Counted from the stretch's first letter, positions 25,488 to 34,546 are shown. The stretch is DNA of 64,000 bases from Alkalimonas collagenimarina (GCF_030717845.1 NZ_JAUZVZ010000001.1:186001-250000), one strand, 5' to 3'. Notes: generated by a model from the letters alone, not told the origin. Numbers and translations are program-made.

Positions 25488-25535
25488 GTTGGGATTTACC
25501 GCAGTTTTACTGGCGGGTTTCAGTGGATACCGTGA
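25488..25535 (+). pseudogene. 3' end relic of an efflux outer-membrane gene
   Basis: Reads VGIYRSFTGGFQWIP then TGA, matching the C-terminus of the channel protein ending at 14188 (VGIYRSFGGGIQLM). The DNA around GGGATTTACCGCAGTTTT is identical in both. The matching terminator follows, so this is the tail of a second OprN-like gene. Confidence 0.7.
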
Positions 25536-25551
25536 GTGTGATCTCGTGATG

Positions 25552-25576
25552 AAAGCCGGACTGCTCTGGCTTTTTT
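25552..25576 (+). terminator. terminator accompanying the efflux relic
   Basis: Stem AAAGCCGGA/TCTGGCTTT (one G-U type mismatch), loop CTGC, followed by TTT. Same stem as the efflux terminator at 14207-14230. Confidence 0.65.
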
Positions 25577-25643
25577 ATCAAGTTGACCAACAAGCAGTAG
25601 ACAACGGTATACTAAGCTATCTACTGCTGCATAACGCTTTGGC

Positions 25644-26966
25644 TTAATGAACGATCCGTAGCTTTACATCATTTGGGCTAGCGGGGTCGTGCTCTAAACT
25701 GATTAAGTAATGCTGTCCCTGCTGCAAGGTCATGGGCGCTGTTTTATCCAGTAACAGCTCATTGCCCTGACTGGTTATTGCGGTCAATGCCAGTGACACC
25801 TGATTAGCGGGTAGGCGGATTTGTTGTTGGTCACCTATCTCTAACTTTTGTACCTTATAGTGCGCGTCCTGAATGGTTTCGTGAGCCCGGACAAAGTACA
25901 GGTTCAACTCATCATAGGTGTGGTTGAGATTCATCACAGTGACATCGTGCTGATGGATCTGTGGTCGATTAGCCTCAGTGTACTGAAGGTTTCTGGTTTC
26001 ACCGGCACTATCCTGAAACAATACCACCACTTTACTCTGACCTTGTTGCAGGCTGAGCAACTGATTATTCAATAGTGGGTTGGCTTCGTGATCGTTTACG
26101 GATAACTGATAATCCCCTTGCGACAGCGCGACGTAACTGCTGAATTCATGTTGATTAAGTGTAAGCAGAGACTCTTGGTCAAGCAGAATTTCTACTGGTT
26201 GCACGTTGTTGTACAATCGGAATTGCGCGGGGGCATAGCGGTGAAGCAGCTGATCGGTCGAACCTGTGTTCAATACCACATCGGCAATCAGTTGCTCAGG
26301 CAGTGGACCTTGCTGATCGCGTATGATCAAGCTGTACGTACTGCTATATTGATAATGAAAGCTTTGGCTTTGAAACAGCACGTCTTGCTGGCCTGGCTCC
26401 GTCAGGAAGATGGTATAGTGTCCACGCTCCAGTTTTTCAGCTGGATAGGCAATTTCCATGAGGCTCAGTTGTTCTACAAATTCGGCGTTATCAAAACCCT
26501 CATCGGCCTTACCCAAATAAATATCCAACTCCGGGAATTGTTGCGAAAGGTTGGTGAGCGTGAGCATAAATTGCTGCTCAAGTGTGATGTTGCGATCGAA
26601 CTGAACTTCCAGGAGGCTCGGCTCACCAGCTTCTTCAGCCAGAATCAATAAATGCTTATAGCCCGACTTTGAGACCAGGTTATCTTCCAGCAGAACTTGT
26701 TGGCTATGCACTGTGGTAAGACTAAACTCATGCTCGCTACTTTCCAGCGTGCGTAAACTGGAGGCTTGCCCCAGGGTAAGTTGAGTCGGCTGGCTGTCAT
26801 TCAGCTGCAATCGAACAGGCTCCTGGCTGTTTGCACCATGATAAAACTGTACATAACTTTGTGAATAGTCAGGTTGGTCTTCATCGCTATCCGAGCTGCT
26901 GCCGCAGGCAACTAACCCTGATAGCAAGGTTATACTCAAAGCGATTACACGAAATTGCATCAACAT
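25644..26966 (-). CDS. DUF4397-type surface/periplasmic lipoprotein
   Basis: About 440 residues. MLMQFRVIALSITLLSGLVAC ends in a lipobox (LVAC), followed by a GSSSDSDEDQ linker. The body has repeated beta-rich units 'YVQFYHGANSQEPVRLQLND' and 'QFRLYNNVQPVEILLDQ', as in DUF4397 proteins with Ig-like or beta-propeller-like repeats. Start ATG at 26966 has AAAGG upstream; an upstream start at 27020 would spoil the signal peptide. Likely lipid-anchored, function unknown. Stands alone, its upstream neighbour 115 bp away. Confidence 0.7.
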   Translation of the reverse strand: MLMQFRVIALSITLLSGLVACGSSSDSDEDQPDYSQSYVQFYHGANSQEPVRLQLNDSQPTQLTLGQASSLRTLESSEHEFSLTTVHSQQVLLEDNLVSKSGYKHLLILAEEAGEPSLLEVQFDRNITLEQQFMLTLTNLSQQFPELDIYLGKADEGFDNAEFVEQLSLMEIAYPAEKLERGHYTIFLTEPGQQDVLFQSQSFHYQYSSTYSLIIRDQQGPLPEQLIADVVLNTGSTDQLLHRYAPAQFRLYNNVQPVEILLDQESLLTLNQHEFSSYVALSQGDYQLSVNDHEANPLLNNQLLSLQQGQSKVVVLFQDSAGETRNLQYTEANRPQIHQHDVTVMNLNHTYDELNLYFVRAHETIQDAHYKVQKLEIGDQQQIRLPANQVSLALTAITSQGNELLLDKTAPMTLQQGQHYLISLEHDPASPNDVKLRIVH

Positions 26967-27134
26967 GGGAAATACCTTTCTGGTTAGTAAAAACATGAGC
27001 CTACCCAGAGTTGAATGCACAAAGAAGTATTATTACCAATAAAAACAATTTAATACAGCAGGTTACAGGGTAGCACCGTGCACCTATGTGACAGCGATAC
27101 CCTATGAGCTTAATTTTGTCTGAGTGTTGTCCTA

Positions 27135-27749
27135 TTATGCTTGCAGTGCATCATCGAGCTGATTGGCCCGAATGGCGGCTTCACGGGCTTGCAACCGCTC
27201 TGAATACTGGGTAAAGGCTGGTCGCTCTTCCAACGTTTTAAACATCATGCCCCAGATAATTTGGCTGCCGACATACACATCGGCGGCCGTAAATTGCTCG
27301 CCACACAAGTAAGGTCCATGCTGTAAAGCCGTTTCCAATGCATCAACGGTATTTTGATAGAAACCAGATCCAACGGCTGGGGCATTTTCAGCATCGATAC
27401 GCCAATCGTACGCTTTGGCGGAGGTGGCCATTTCCACCGGGCCGGCCGCAAAAAATAACCAGCGGTAATAGGTTGCTCGCATTGGGCTGTTGGTGGCAGG
27501 GGCAAGCTGTTTATCGGCAAAGTGATCAGCAAGGTAGGCACAAATTGCTGCTGCCTCAGTGACCACCACATCGCCATGAGTAATGACCGGTACTTTCCCC
27601 ATAGGATTCAGGGCCAGAAAGTCGGCAGATTTCATGTCAGCACCGTACTCCAGTACTTTGATTTGATAGGGTACTTTCAGTTCTTCCAGTAGCCAGCGGA
27701 CAACACGGCCACGTGAATTGGGGTTGGTGTAAAGCGTTAATGTTTGCAT
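27135..27749 (-). CDS. glutathione S-transferase family protein
   Basis: 204 residues. N-terminal thioredoxin fold 'LTLYTNPNSRGRVVRWLLEELKVPYQIKVLEYG', with the SRG segment at the catalytic site and 'NPMGKVPVITHGDVVVTEAAAICAYLAD' for GSH binding; C-terminal helical domain with 'GEQFTAADVYVGSQI'. Resembles the Gst/YfcG-like group of gammaproteobacteria. Divergent from a WYL regulator at 27904, with a palindrome in the 154-bp gap; that regulator is its probable controller. Confidence 0.9.
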   Translation of the reverse strand: MQTLTLYTNPNSRGRVVRWLLEELKVPYQIKVLEYGADMKSADFLALNPMGKVPVITHGDVVVTEAAAICAYLADHFADKQLAPATNSPMRATYYRWLFFAAGPVEMATSAKAYDWRIDAENAPAVGSGFYQNTVDALETALQHGPYLCGEQFTAADVYVGSQIIWGMMFKTLEERPAFTQYSERLQAREAAIRANQLDDALQA

Positions 27750-27818
27750 GGTTCCATTCCTTGTTGGTTAAGCAGATAAGAGGTAGTTGGTCCCCTGAGC
27801 AGCACTATAAAATCAATA

Positions 27819-27837
27819 TAGGACAGAATACGTCCTA
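27819..27837. promoter_or_regulatory. WYL-regulator operator candidate
   Basis: TAGGAC-N7-GTCCTA, a perfect 6-bp inverted repeat in the gap between the divergent GST and WYL genes, 70 bp before the GST start. AGGACA...TGTCCT-type sites are usual for YafY-like WYL regulators; here the right arm is GTCCTA. Confidence 0.55.
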
Positions 27838-27903
27838 GTTTTCCGCTATAGTTGTTTTTTTGCAGCATGAACATGAATAATAGATGAGTAGAAGGAAAAT
27901 CAA

Positions 27904-28851
27904 GTGAGCGGCCCTACGCTTCGGGTTCTGACGGTATTGGAATTATTGCAGTCCAATGGGCGACTGACCGGCACTGAGTTGGCCAACCAGCTCGGGGTTG
28001 ATACCCGCACAGTACGACGCTATATCCGGGTGCTTGAAGACATGGGCGTTCCTGTGACCACCGAGCAGGGGCGAGAGGGGGGCTATATGCTGGTGGCCGG
28101 CTTTAAATTGCCGCCGATGATGTTTACCAATGAAGAGACATTTGCTTTATCGCTGGGCTTACTGGCTGCAAGTAACCTTCGTTTGGCCGGCACTGAGCCT
28201 GCACTTCACAGTGTGCAGGCAAAGCTGGAGCGGGTGATGCCAGCTAAGTTAAAATCCCGGGCGAAAGCCATTGCTTCAAGTGTCAGTTTGGTGCTGCCGC
28301 AGTCTGTGTCGGATACCTATGAACCGCATCTGGAGCCATTGTTGGATGCATTGGAGCAGCAGCGCTCTATCAGCATCCGCTATGCTTCATATCAGCAAGA
28401 GCCGGTGTCTCGTCAAGTGGATCCCTATGGTTTGCTGTTCCGCCGCGGCCGTTGGTACATGAGTGGTTATTGCCATCTGCGCAAAGAGCTCAGAACCTTT
28501 AGGTTGGATCGGTTACAGCAGGTTCAACTGCTCGAACACCGCTTTGAACGGCCGACAGACTTTAATACAGCAGAGCATTTTCACCAGAGCCTGAATAACA
28601 TGCCGTGCAATCTGGAGGTGAAGGTATGCCTTCACACCAACAAAGTTGAAGCTGAGGAGGTGTTAGGCTCTATGGCTGCTATGCTGCAGCCGCAGCACAA
28701 TGGTTTGCTGCTGAGCACCCGCACCGACAGCAGCTATTGGTTTGCACTGTGGCTAAGCCAGTTGCCCTTTGACTTCACCATTTTGGAGCCGCTTGAGCTT
28801 AAACAAGCGGTGAAGCGTCAGGCCGAACGATTGCTGAGGCTATCAGAATAA
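27904..28851 (+). CDS. YafY-type HTH/WYL-domain transcriptional regulator
   Basis: 315 residues from a GTG with AAGGA upstream. HTH_11 domain 'LRVLTVLELLQSNGRLTGTELANQLGVDTRTVRRYIRVLEDMGVPV', wing 'GREGGYMLVAGFKLPPMMFT', then a WYL domain with 'RQVDPYGLLFRRGRWYMSGYC' and 'TFRLDRLQQVQLL', and a C-terminal WCX region. Such proteins sense small ligands or nucleic acid and often control a divergent gene, here the GST. Ends convergently with the EamA gene 6 bp away. Confidence 0.9.
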   Translation: MSGPTLRVLTVLELLQSNGRLTGTELANQLGVDTRTVRRYIRVLEDMGVPVTTEQGREGGYMLVAGFKLPPMMFTNEETFALSLGLLAASNLRLAGTEPALHSVQAKLERVMPAKLKSRAKAIASSVSLVLPQSVSDTYEPHLEPLLDALEQQRSISIRYASYQQEPVSRQVDPYGLLFRRGRWYMSGYCHLRKELRTFRLDRLQQVQLLEHRFERPTDFNTAEHFHQSLNNMPCNLEVKVCLHTNKVEAEEVLGSMAAMLQPQHNGLLLSTRTDSSYWFALWLSQLPFDFTILEPLELKQAVKRQAERLLRLSE

Positions 28852-28857
28852 GGGGTA

Positions 28858-29715
28858 CTAATGCTTCTGCTGGTGGCGGCTGACCAGCCATAGCGCGACA
28901 AGCATTAGGCCCGCGCCGAGAGCCAGACGAAGGACATCGGTATCCCGATTCCAAATCAACAGATTAACCAGTAAGCCCGCAGGGATCAGTGCATTGTTCA
29001 TAATGGCCAGCTGGCCACTATTGACCTTGGTCGCTCCCCGGTTCCATAAGTAATAGCCAAGGCCAGATGCCACTACCCCTAGCCACAGCAAGATGCTCCA
29101 CTGCAGGCTTGTCGTGGGGTACTGAGGTTGCCCCAACAGCAACCAGGCGGGTAGAGCGATCAGTAGCGCACCCAAGTAAAACCAGCCAAACAGAGTATGA
29201 TGGGCGGGTGGGGTTGCAACTGGCCAGTGAGCCAATCGGTATTTGTACAAGACCTGACCACTGGCAAAGCAGAGGTTGGCCCCTTGCACCACCAAAAAAC
29301 CGAACCAGAAATCATCATTCAGGCTGTTCCAGCGCATAATGGCAGCACCTGCAATGGCGAGTAGCGCACTGAGTAAATAACGCCCATGGAAACGACCTTC
29401 CAGCAGATCATGCAACAAGGTAATGTAGACGGGAGTGAAAATGGTGAAGATCAGCACTTCGGGTACGCTGAGCAGTAAAAATGACTGGTAATAAAACAAG
29501 TACATTAAACCGAGTTGAATGGCGCCAATACCCATCAGCTGTATTGCCAGTGTTGGGGCGATTTTTTGGCGGAGCAAAAAGGGTAGAAACACCAATGCTG
29601 CCAATGCTACCCGGCTCAGTACAGCAAAATAGCTATCAACCTGACCAGCCAGATAGACACCAATCAGTGAAAATGAAAAAGCCCATAACAGGGTAATCGC
29701 CCAAAGAAACGCCAT
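28858..29715 (-). CDS. EamA/DMT family transporter
   Basis: About 285 residues, ten predicted membrane helices in two EamA halves: 'FLWAITLLWAFSFSLIGVYLAG' opens the first, and 'FGFLVVQGANLCFASGQVLYKY' the second. 'YFAVLSRVALAALVFLPFLL' and 'PVYITLLHDLLEGRFH' are typical of the drug/metabolite transporter superfamily. Substrate unknown, probably an amino acid or metabolite exporter. ATG at 29715 gives the right N-terminus; a further in-frame start at 29772 adds a hydrophilic extension with no ribosome site. Confidence 0.85.
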   Translation of the reverse strand: MAFLWAITLLWAFSFSLIGVYLAGQVDSYFAVLSRVALAALVFLPFLLRQKIAPTLAIQLMGIGAIQLGLMYLFYYQSFLLLSVPEVLIFTIFTPVYITLLHDLLEGRFHGRYLLSALLAIAGAAIMRWNSLNDDFWFGFLVVQGANLCFASGQVLYKYRLAHWPVATPPAHHTLFGWFYLGALLIALPAWLLLGQPQYPTTSLQWSILLWLGVVASGLGYYLWNRGATKVNSGQLAIMNNALIPAGLLVNLLIWNRDTDVLRLALGAGLMLVALWLVSRHQQKH

Positions 29716-29814
29716 AAAACAAGCTCTCGTGCAGTCATCTGCAGTCAGTAAATATGCGGCAGTAGCATGCATGAAACTCCAGCGTCGATCCAGTGCTGTT
29801 TACATACGATTGGT

Positions 29815-30969
29815 TCAGGCACTGTGCAGTTTGCCTAGCGTTACAGTATTTCGACCAGCCTGTTTGCTGGCATACAATGCCTCGTCCGCTTGTTTAAAGG
29901 CTGTCACATGATCATGATATGAGGGGATCACATGTACCATCCCAATGCTGATAGTGAGTTCAACTTGTGCGTCTTCAATGCTCTTTAACTGCTTAGCCAC
30001 TTGCTGACATAAGCGCTGACTCACCTGTAACGCAGTGTGCTCATCAATATCAATTAACAGAGCAGCAAATTCCTCCCCGCCAATTCTGCCAATAATATCA
30101 TTGCTGCGTAATTGCTTAGATAACAGCTTTGCTACGGAGGCAATGGCCCGATCACCTACTGCATGGCCAAAGGTATCATTCACCTTTTTAAAAAAATCTA
30201 TATCGATCATCATAAATACAGCTGGAGTATATGGGTGTTGCTGCCAGTAGTATTCAAGCTGATTGAAAAAATGTTCGCGGTTGGCCAGACGGGTTAAGCC
30301 ATCTCGTTGTGACTTCAGGGTAAGTTTACGTTCCAGTTTTAAAAAACTTAACCATGGCAGCAGTAAGGCGGTTAGAGTTGTGAGCAGAATATGACTTAGC
30401 AGCGTGTAAATCGACGATTCCGGCAAACCATGAATATTCAACTGCTGCCAATGAAAGAGAACCAGCGCAGCCTGCACAAACATCAGCAATGCATGCAGCA
30501 CAAATATGGCTTGCAGGGTTCTGGTAAATATGGGTTCGGTGATAATCGATTTCTTTAATAAAAAGGCACACAAACAAAATGTCAGCCCGATGGCCAGTGC
30601 GGCCATGATACTGAGTAGCCCTGGCTGCGGATAGCTGAGCAAAAAAATCGTGATTGCAATGGCAAGAGCCACAAAAGCCAGCTGACGTCGGCGTTTGGTA
30701 TAGCGAAAACGTGAGAATTGAACCAGCCCTGCCAGCACATAGACCGGTGCTAGCAGCAATAAGCAGTCTGCGATAAAAAAGCTGAAAAATTCAGGGATAG
30801 GGTAAGGGCGCATTGCCACCAGAGCCGAGCCCAACACAAAAAAGCCGCAGGAGTACGACCACAGTTTAAAGCACCTGTCTTTAGGCTTGCGCCGGTAAAG
30901 CAGATACAGGTAAATGCCCACAATAAGGTTAATAGCCAGCGCAAGCAGAGTAACAGTGGGTAAATGCAT
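29815..30969 (-). CDS. membrane-bound diguanylate cyclase (GGDEF)
   Basis: About 384 residues. Six hydrophobic helices fill the first 210 residues, then a GGDEF domain: 'DGLTRLANREHFF', 'MMIDIDFFKKVNDTFGHAVGD', and an intact active-site loop GRIGGEEFAALL (GGEEF). It should make c-di-GMP at the inner membrane. No RxxD inhibitory site is evident. ATG at 30969 is supported by GAGGA; an in-frame start at 31002 is not. Single gene. Confidence 0.9.
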   Translation of the reverse strand: MHLPTVTLLALAINLIVGIYLYLLYRRKPKDRCFKLWSYSCGFFVLGSALVAMRPYPIPEFFSFFIADCLLLLAPVYVLAGLVQFSRFRYTKRRRQLAFVALAIAITIFLLSYPQPGLLSIMAALAIGLTFCLCAFLLKKSIITEPIFTRTLQAIFVLHALLMFVQAALVLFHWQQLNIHGLPESSIYTLLSHILLTTLTALLLPWLSFLKLERKLTLKSQRDGLTRLANREHFFNQLEYYWQQHPYTPAVFMMIDIDFFKKVNDTFGHAVGDRAIASVAKLLSKQLRSNDIIGRIGGEEFAALLIDIDEHTALQVSQRLCQQVAKQLKSIEDAQVELTISIGMVHVIPSYHDHVTAFKQADEALYASKQAGRNTVTLGKLHSA

Positions 30970-31218
30970 GTATTCCTCAATGTAGTGACTGGCAGTTGGC
31001 AATGGCTAACTCCGACTCCAATTGCCTAAGCTACCGTAAAATACTGTTTAAAGGTACTACTTTAACCGCCAGCCGCTGACTGCATAGGCTAGCTTCAAGC
31101 TTAAATAATGGCTGGTTTGTCAACGCGGTGTATGGGCTGGTATGCTTGGTGTTTCGGATGGGTCCTGCAGAGCAACACGACCAGCAGGCTGCCCCCATGA
31201 TCTGAAGGAGCGTGAACT

Positions 31219-32199
31219 ATGAACAATCGCTTCACTCGCAGACAGAGCCTCAAGCTGCTTGGCGCCAGTGTGGCCGCTAGCTTACTGCCTTCTTTACCAT
31301 TGTTTGGCCAGTCCATGGCTGCTTTGTCAGCAGGCGAACACTCACAGAATACAAGCAGCGATGGGCTGTATCAAAAACGCTATGGCAAAAGTGACAAAAC
31401 CCTGCCTGTCATCGGGATGGGCACCTGGCGTACCTTCAATGTTGGCCGCGATCCGCAGCTGCTTAACGCCAGAATGGAAGTGGTCCGGGCATTTTTTCAG
31501 CTCGGCGGCGGCTTGATTGACTCCTCCCCAATGTATGGTTCTGCACCCGATGTGATGGGGTACGCCTTGCAACAGCTGGGTATTCCGAGCCGTCTGTTCT
31601 CAGCCGAAAAAGTCTGGAGCCCGGCTGGTGGCTCGACACGCGAGCAGGTAGACGACTTGCAATCACGTTGGAAAGTACCGCAATTCGATTTGGTGCAAGT
31701 ACACAATCTAACCGATTGGCGGGAGCATCTGGCTGAACTGCGGGACATGAAAGCGGAAGGTAAGATTGGCTATATTGGTATCACCACCTCACATGGCCGC
31801 CGCCACAGAGAGATAGAACAGATCATGGCTGCCGGAGATATCGACTTTGTTCAGCTGACTTACAACATCACCCAACGCCGTGCGGAAAGCCGGCTGCTTC
31901 CTCTGGCAGAAGAGCAGGGCATTGCTGTCATCGCCAACCGACCCTACAACGGCGGTAGTTTGATTAAGGCGTTAAAACGCCGTGGTGAAACGTTGCCCGA
32001 GTGGGCTCAAGCTGAGTGCGGCTGCACAACGTGGGCGGACTTTCTGCTAAAGTACATTGTCAGTCATCCCGGCATAACCTGTGTTATTCCGGCCACGACT
32101 CAGCTGGAGCATTTGCAGGAGAATATGCGCGCCGGCCATCATCCCATGCCTTCGGCCAGCAACCGACAGCGCATGGTACGCTACATTGAGTCGCTATGA
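31219..32199 (+). CDS. Tat-exported aldo/keto reductase
   Basis: 326 residues. A twin-arginine signal 'FTRRQSLKLLGASVAASLLPSL' precedes an AKR barrel. The catalytic tetrad is visible: Asp in 'LIDSSPMYGSAP' with Tyr of MYG, Lys in 'SAEKVW', His in 'VQVHNLTDW'. Late motifs 'GITTSHGRRH' and 'VIPATTQLEHL' mark the NADPH-binding end. Exported AKRs are uncommon and imply that the cofactor or partner is in the periplasm, or an electron-transfer role. GGAG precedes the ATG. Overlaps the next gene by four bases (ATGA), so the two are translated together. Confidence 0.85.
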   Translation: MNNRFTRRQSLKLLGASVAASLLPSLPLFGQSMAALSAGEHSQNTSSDGLYQKRYGKSDKTLPVIGMGTWRTFNVGRDPQLLNARMEVVRAFFQLGGGLIDSSPMYGSAPDVMGYALQQLGIPSRLFSAEKVWSPAGGSTREQVDDLQSRWKVPQFDLVQVHNLTDWREHLAELRDMKAEGKIGYIGITTSHGRRHREIEQIMAAGDIDFVQLTYNITQRRAESRLLPLAEEQGIAVIANRPYNGGSLIKALKRRGETLPEWAQAECGCTTWADFLLKYIVSHPGITCVIPATTQLEHLQENMRAGHHPMPSASNRQRMVRYIESL

Positions 32200-32912
32200 A
32201 CGGCGGGGCCAGCTATCAGTTACAAGACTTTATTCCTTTTACGATTGAAATCTATGTTCGACTGCTTGAGCGCTTAAATGAAACCCTTTGGCCACTACAC
32301 CTGATCACTTTGACTTTGGGTATGGCAGTGGTGTGGCTGGCACTCACCAATCGTACTCGCTTGGCTTGTCTGTTTATTGCTCCCATTTGGACCTTTGTTG
32401 CCGTGGCATTTTTTATGCAGCACTATGCCGAGTTGAATTGGGCGGGTGGCTATATAGGCTATGTATTTTTTGCTCAGGCGATGTTGCTGCTTGTCATTTC
32501 ACTTAGCGGTAAAGGTATTCATACGATGCCACAGCAAAAGCCAGCTGTTTTTTTAGGGGGGGTGGATAAGGTCGCGGTTTTGATCGGTATAGCCATCGCC
32601 CTCGCTGGCCTCATTGCTCTACCGTTACTGGCGCCACTCACTACTGGTGCCTCATGGCAGCAAGCCGAAGTCTTTGGTATTCATGCTGACCCTACTGCCA
32701 TCACTACACTGGGGTTGTTGCTGATCATGCTTCGCGGCTGGGTGTTGTGGCTCAGCATGATCATCCCGGCCTGCTGGCTGCTTATCTCGGCCCTGACTTT
32801 GTGGGCACTGGATGCATCGGGGGCCATTGCCCTGATCGCTATACAAGCAACAGGGTTGATCGGCCTGATGGCCGCATCGGCACCGAAACGCAAGTACTTC
32901 ATAAAGTCTTAA
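32196..32912 (+). CDS. multi-pass membrane protein (DUF6064-like)
   Basis: 238 residues with about seven hydrophobic helices: 'LITLTLGMAVVWLAL', 'IAPIWTFVAVAFFM', 'GYIGYVFFAQAMLLLVISL', 'VAVLIGIAIALAGLIALPLL' and more. The start 'LQDFIPFTIEIYVRLLERLNETLWP' matches the DUF6064 pattern of small membrane proteins. Function unknown. Coupled by an ATGA overlap to the Tat-exported reductase, so it may serve as its membrane partner, as MsrQ does for MsrP (analogy only). Confidence 0.65.
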   Translation: MNGGASYQLQDFIPFTIEIYVRLLERLNETLWPLHLITLTLGMAVVWLALTNRTRLACLFIAPIWTFVAVAFFMQHYAELNWAGGYIGYVFFAQAMLLLVISLSGKGIHTMPQQKPAVFLGGVDKVAVLIGIAIALAGLIALPLLAPLTTGASWQQAEVFGIHADPTAITTLGLLLIMLRGWVLWLSMIIPACWLLISALTLWALDASGAIALIAIQATGLIGLMAASAPKRKYFIKS

Positions 32913-33039
32913 GCTAAAGGCATATCAAATGTTTTAAGAGGGACTTCCAACGTGTGGTACTTTGTTGTTGCTCAAGGTCATGATGCCAACTAAAAAGGCG
33001 TGATAGCTTGTGTGGGGACTGTGTGCTTCGAGGTGAATT

Positions 33040-33453
33040 ATGAAAAAGTATATTACATTAGCTCTAGCGATCTCGTCATTTACCGCTATGGCAACCGATA
33101 AAACTCTCGACTGCGATAATGCTCTAAGCACGCTTGAGATTAACCAGTGTGCGTTGATCGAACTGGAGTTAGCGCAAACTGAACTAACCCAGTATTTGGA
33201 AGCAAGCCTTGAGCATAATGCGTTCGATTCCGAGCTCATCGAGTCCATCACAATAGCTCAAAAAGATTGGCAGGTTTATATGCAATCCCACTGTGACTCC
33301 GTGTATACGAAATGGCGTGAAGGCACAATTCGAGGCGTCATGGCTGTCGCTTGCAAAACTAAGTTAACAAAACAGAGAACCCACGAGGTTTGGTCGAACT
33401 TCTTAACTTATATGGATAGTACGCCACCAGTCTTGTCAGAACCAAGCAAGTGA
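33040..33453 (+). CDS. exported LprI/DUF1311-type small protein
   Basis: 137 residues with a signal peptide (KKYITLALAISSFTAMAT). The mature part has the Cys-rich LprI-like pattern: 'LDCDNALSTLEINQCALIELELAQTELTQYLEA', then 'AQKDWQVYMQSHCDSVY' and a last Cys in 'AVACKTKL'. Members of this family include a mycobacterial lysozyme inhibitor, but most are uncharacterised. Four Cys suggest two disulfides. ATG follows GAGGTG. Stands alone. Confidence 0.75.
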   Translation: MKKYITLALAISSFTAMATDKTLDCDNALSTLEINQCALIELELAQTELTQYLEASLEHNAFDSELIESITIAQKDWQVYMQSHCDSVYTKWREGTIRGVMAVACKTKLTKQRTHEVWSNFLTYMDSTPPVLSEPSK

Positions 33454-33522
33454 TCCATTAAGTTCGCACCTGTCAAACGCTTTAAGAAAAACTTCCAATA
33501 CGGTTATAGAGCTTGGATCTTC

Positions 33523-33546
33523 AAAAAAACGGCCCTAAAAGGGCCG
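33523..33546 (-). terminator. terminator of the fasciclin gene
   Basis: 7-bp stem CGGCCCT/AGGGCCG with loop AAA; on the reverse strand it is followed by a run of seven T. It lies about 50 bp beyond the fasciclin stop codon. Confidence 0.8.
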
Positions 33547-33595
33547 AAAGTGTCATTGGAGAGTGCATAAAAGACTAGCGTTTTAACGCTACTCC

Positions 33596-34090
33596 TTAAT
33601 AACTACTGCTTGGCATTACTACGGTATCGATGACGTGGATCACGCCATTGCTGGTTTCAATGTCGGTGGCTACTACTTCAGCGCCATTGACAAAGACTTT
33701 ACCGTATTTAACTTCGATTGCCAGATCTTGACCTTGAACCGTTGTTGCCGAAGTCAGGTTGACCACATCGGAAGCCATGACTTTGCCGGCGACAACATGG
33801 TAGGTAAGTACATTGGTAAGTGCAGCTTTGTCAGCCACCAATGCATTTAAGTCTGCAGCTGGGATTTTGGCAAAGGCATCATCGTTAGGAGCAAACACAG
33901 TAAAAGGACCTTCACCTTTTAATGTATCGACCAGATCTGCAGCCTGTACTGCGGTCACCAAGGTGGTGAAACTACCCGCAGCAACAGCTGTGTCTACGAT
34001 ATCAGCTTTTGATTTGTGGTTGTGTGCTTGGGCAGTAAACGCCAACGAGCCAGCTAACAGAGCACCGGTAATAGCATAAGACAGTTTCAT
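33596..34090 (-). CDS. fasciclin (beta-Ig-H3) domain protein
   Basis: 164 residues. A signal peptide ([20 protein letters not shown], cut after QA) and one FAS1 domain: '[49 protein letters not shown]', the H1/H2 segments '[14 protein letters not shown]' and '[12 protein letters not shown]'. Secreted or periplasmic adhesion-type protein; one-domain bacterial versions are common and mostly uncharacterised. GAGGA precedes the ATG. Clear terminator downstream. Confidence 0.92.
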   Translation of the reverse strand: MKLSYAITGALLAGSLAFTAQAHNHKSKADIVDTAVAAGSFTTLVTAVQAADLVDTLKGEGPFTVFAPNDDAFAKIPAADLNALVADKAALTNVLTYHVVAGKVMASDVVNLTSATTVQGQDLAIEVKYGKVFVNGAEVVATDIETSNGVIHVIDTVVMPSSSY

Positions 34091-34250
34091 AAATCTTCCT
34101 CTTCGTTGTAAGTTGGATGTAACAGTCCGTGTAAGAAACGTAATGACACGAAAGAAAGATCAGATTTATATTTTTGCTGTAGCATGAAACCAAAGCGTCG
34201 TGCCGCGAGTACGCATAGGAGCTAAAAGACGATCACCGGATGCACACAGT

Positions 34251-34469
34251 TTAAGTGGTTTCGGTGCCGCCATGTTTAGCTGCCATGTCATCCAGCTCGG
34301 CACAGGTGTAATCGAAGCCGGTGCCATCAAATTGATAACGGACCTTCACCGCCAGACCACCATCGAGCAGACTGGTTTTCACATCAGCCACTGGCCAATG
34401 CTTGAGTTCGCTGGCAAATCGATTGGCGATTTGGGCAGTGGTAAAGCGGTAACGTATTTCGTGGTTCAT
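34251..34469 (-). CDS. conserved-looking small protein, 72 aa
   Basis: ATG at 34469, MNHEIRYRFTTAQIANRFAS ... YTCAELDDMAAKHGGTETT. Soluble, no signal or membrane segment. Alternating 'VKVRYQFDGTGFDYTCAELDDMA' suggests a ferredoxin-like alpha/beta fold. Codon use looks like that of the neighbours, unlike the overlapping plus-strand frame at 34200. Weak AGAG ribosome site. Function unknown. Confidence 0.55.
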   Translation of the reverse strand: MNHEIRYRFTTAQIANRFASELKHWPVADVKTSLLDGGLAVKVRYQFDGTGFDYTCAELDDMAAKHGGTETT

Positions 34470-34546
34470 CGTCTCTGCACAAAAATAAAATTCAAGTACT
34501 GCATCTTGGGGCGGATACTCAACTAGTCAAGGGATGCATACATAAA

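Noticed and set aside
25229-25549. 106-codon frame joining the LysR-like piece with other sequence
   Set aside because: It is a chance fusion of three relics in different original frames, starting at a TTG with no ribosome site.
26118-26651. 177-codon plus-strand frame inside the DUF4397 lipoprotein gene
   Set aside because: Antisense to a lipoprotein with a good signal peptide; no start signal.
34200-34526. 108-codon plus-strand frame over the small protein at 34251
   Set aside because: The reverse frame has the more natural composition and codon use; only one can be real.
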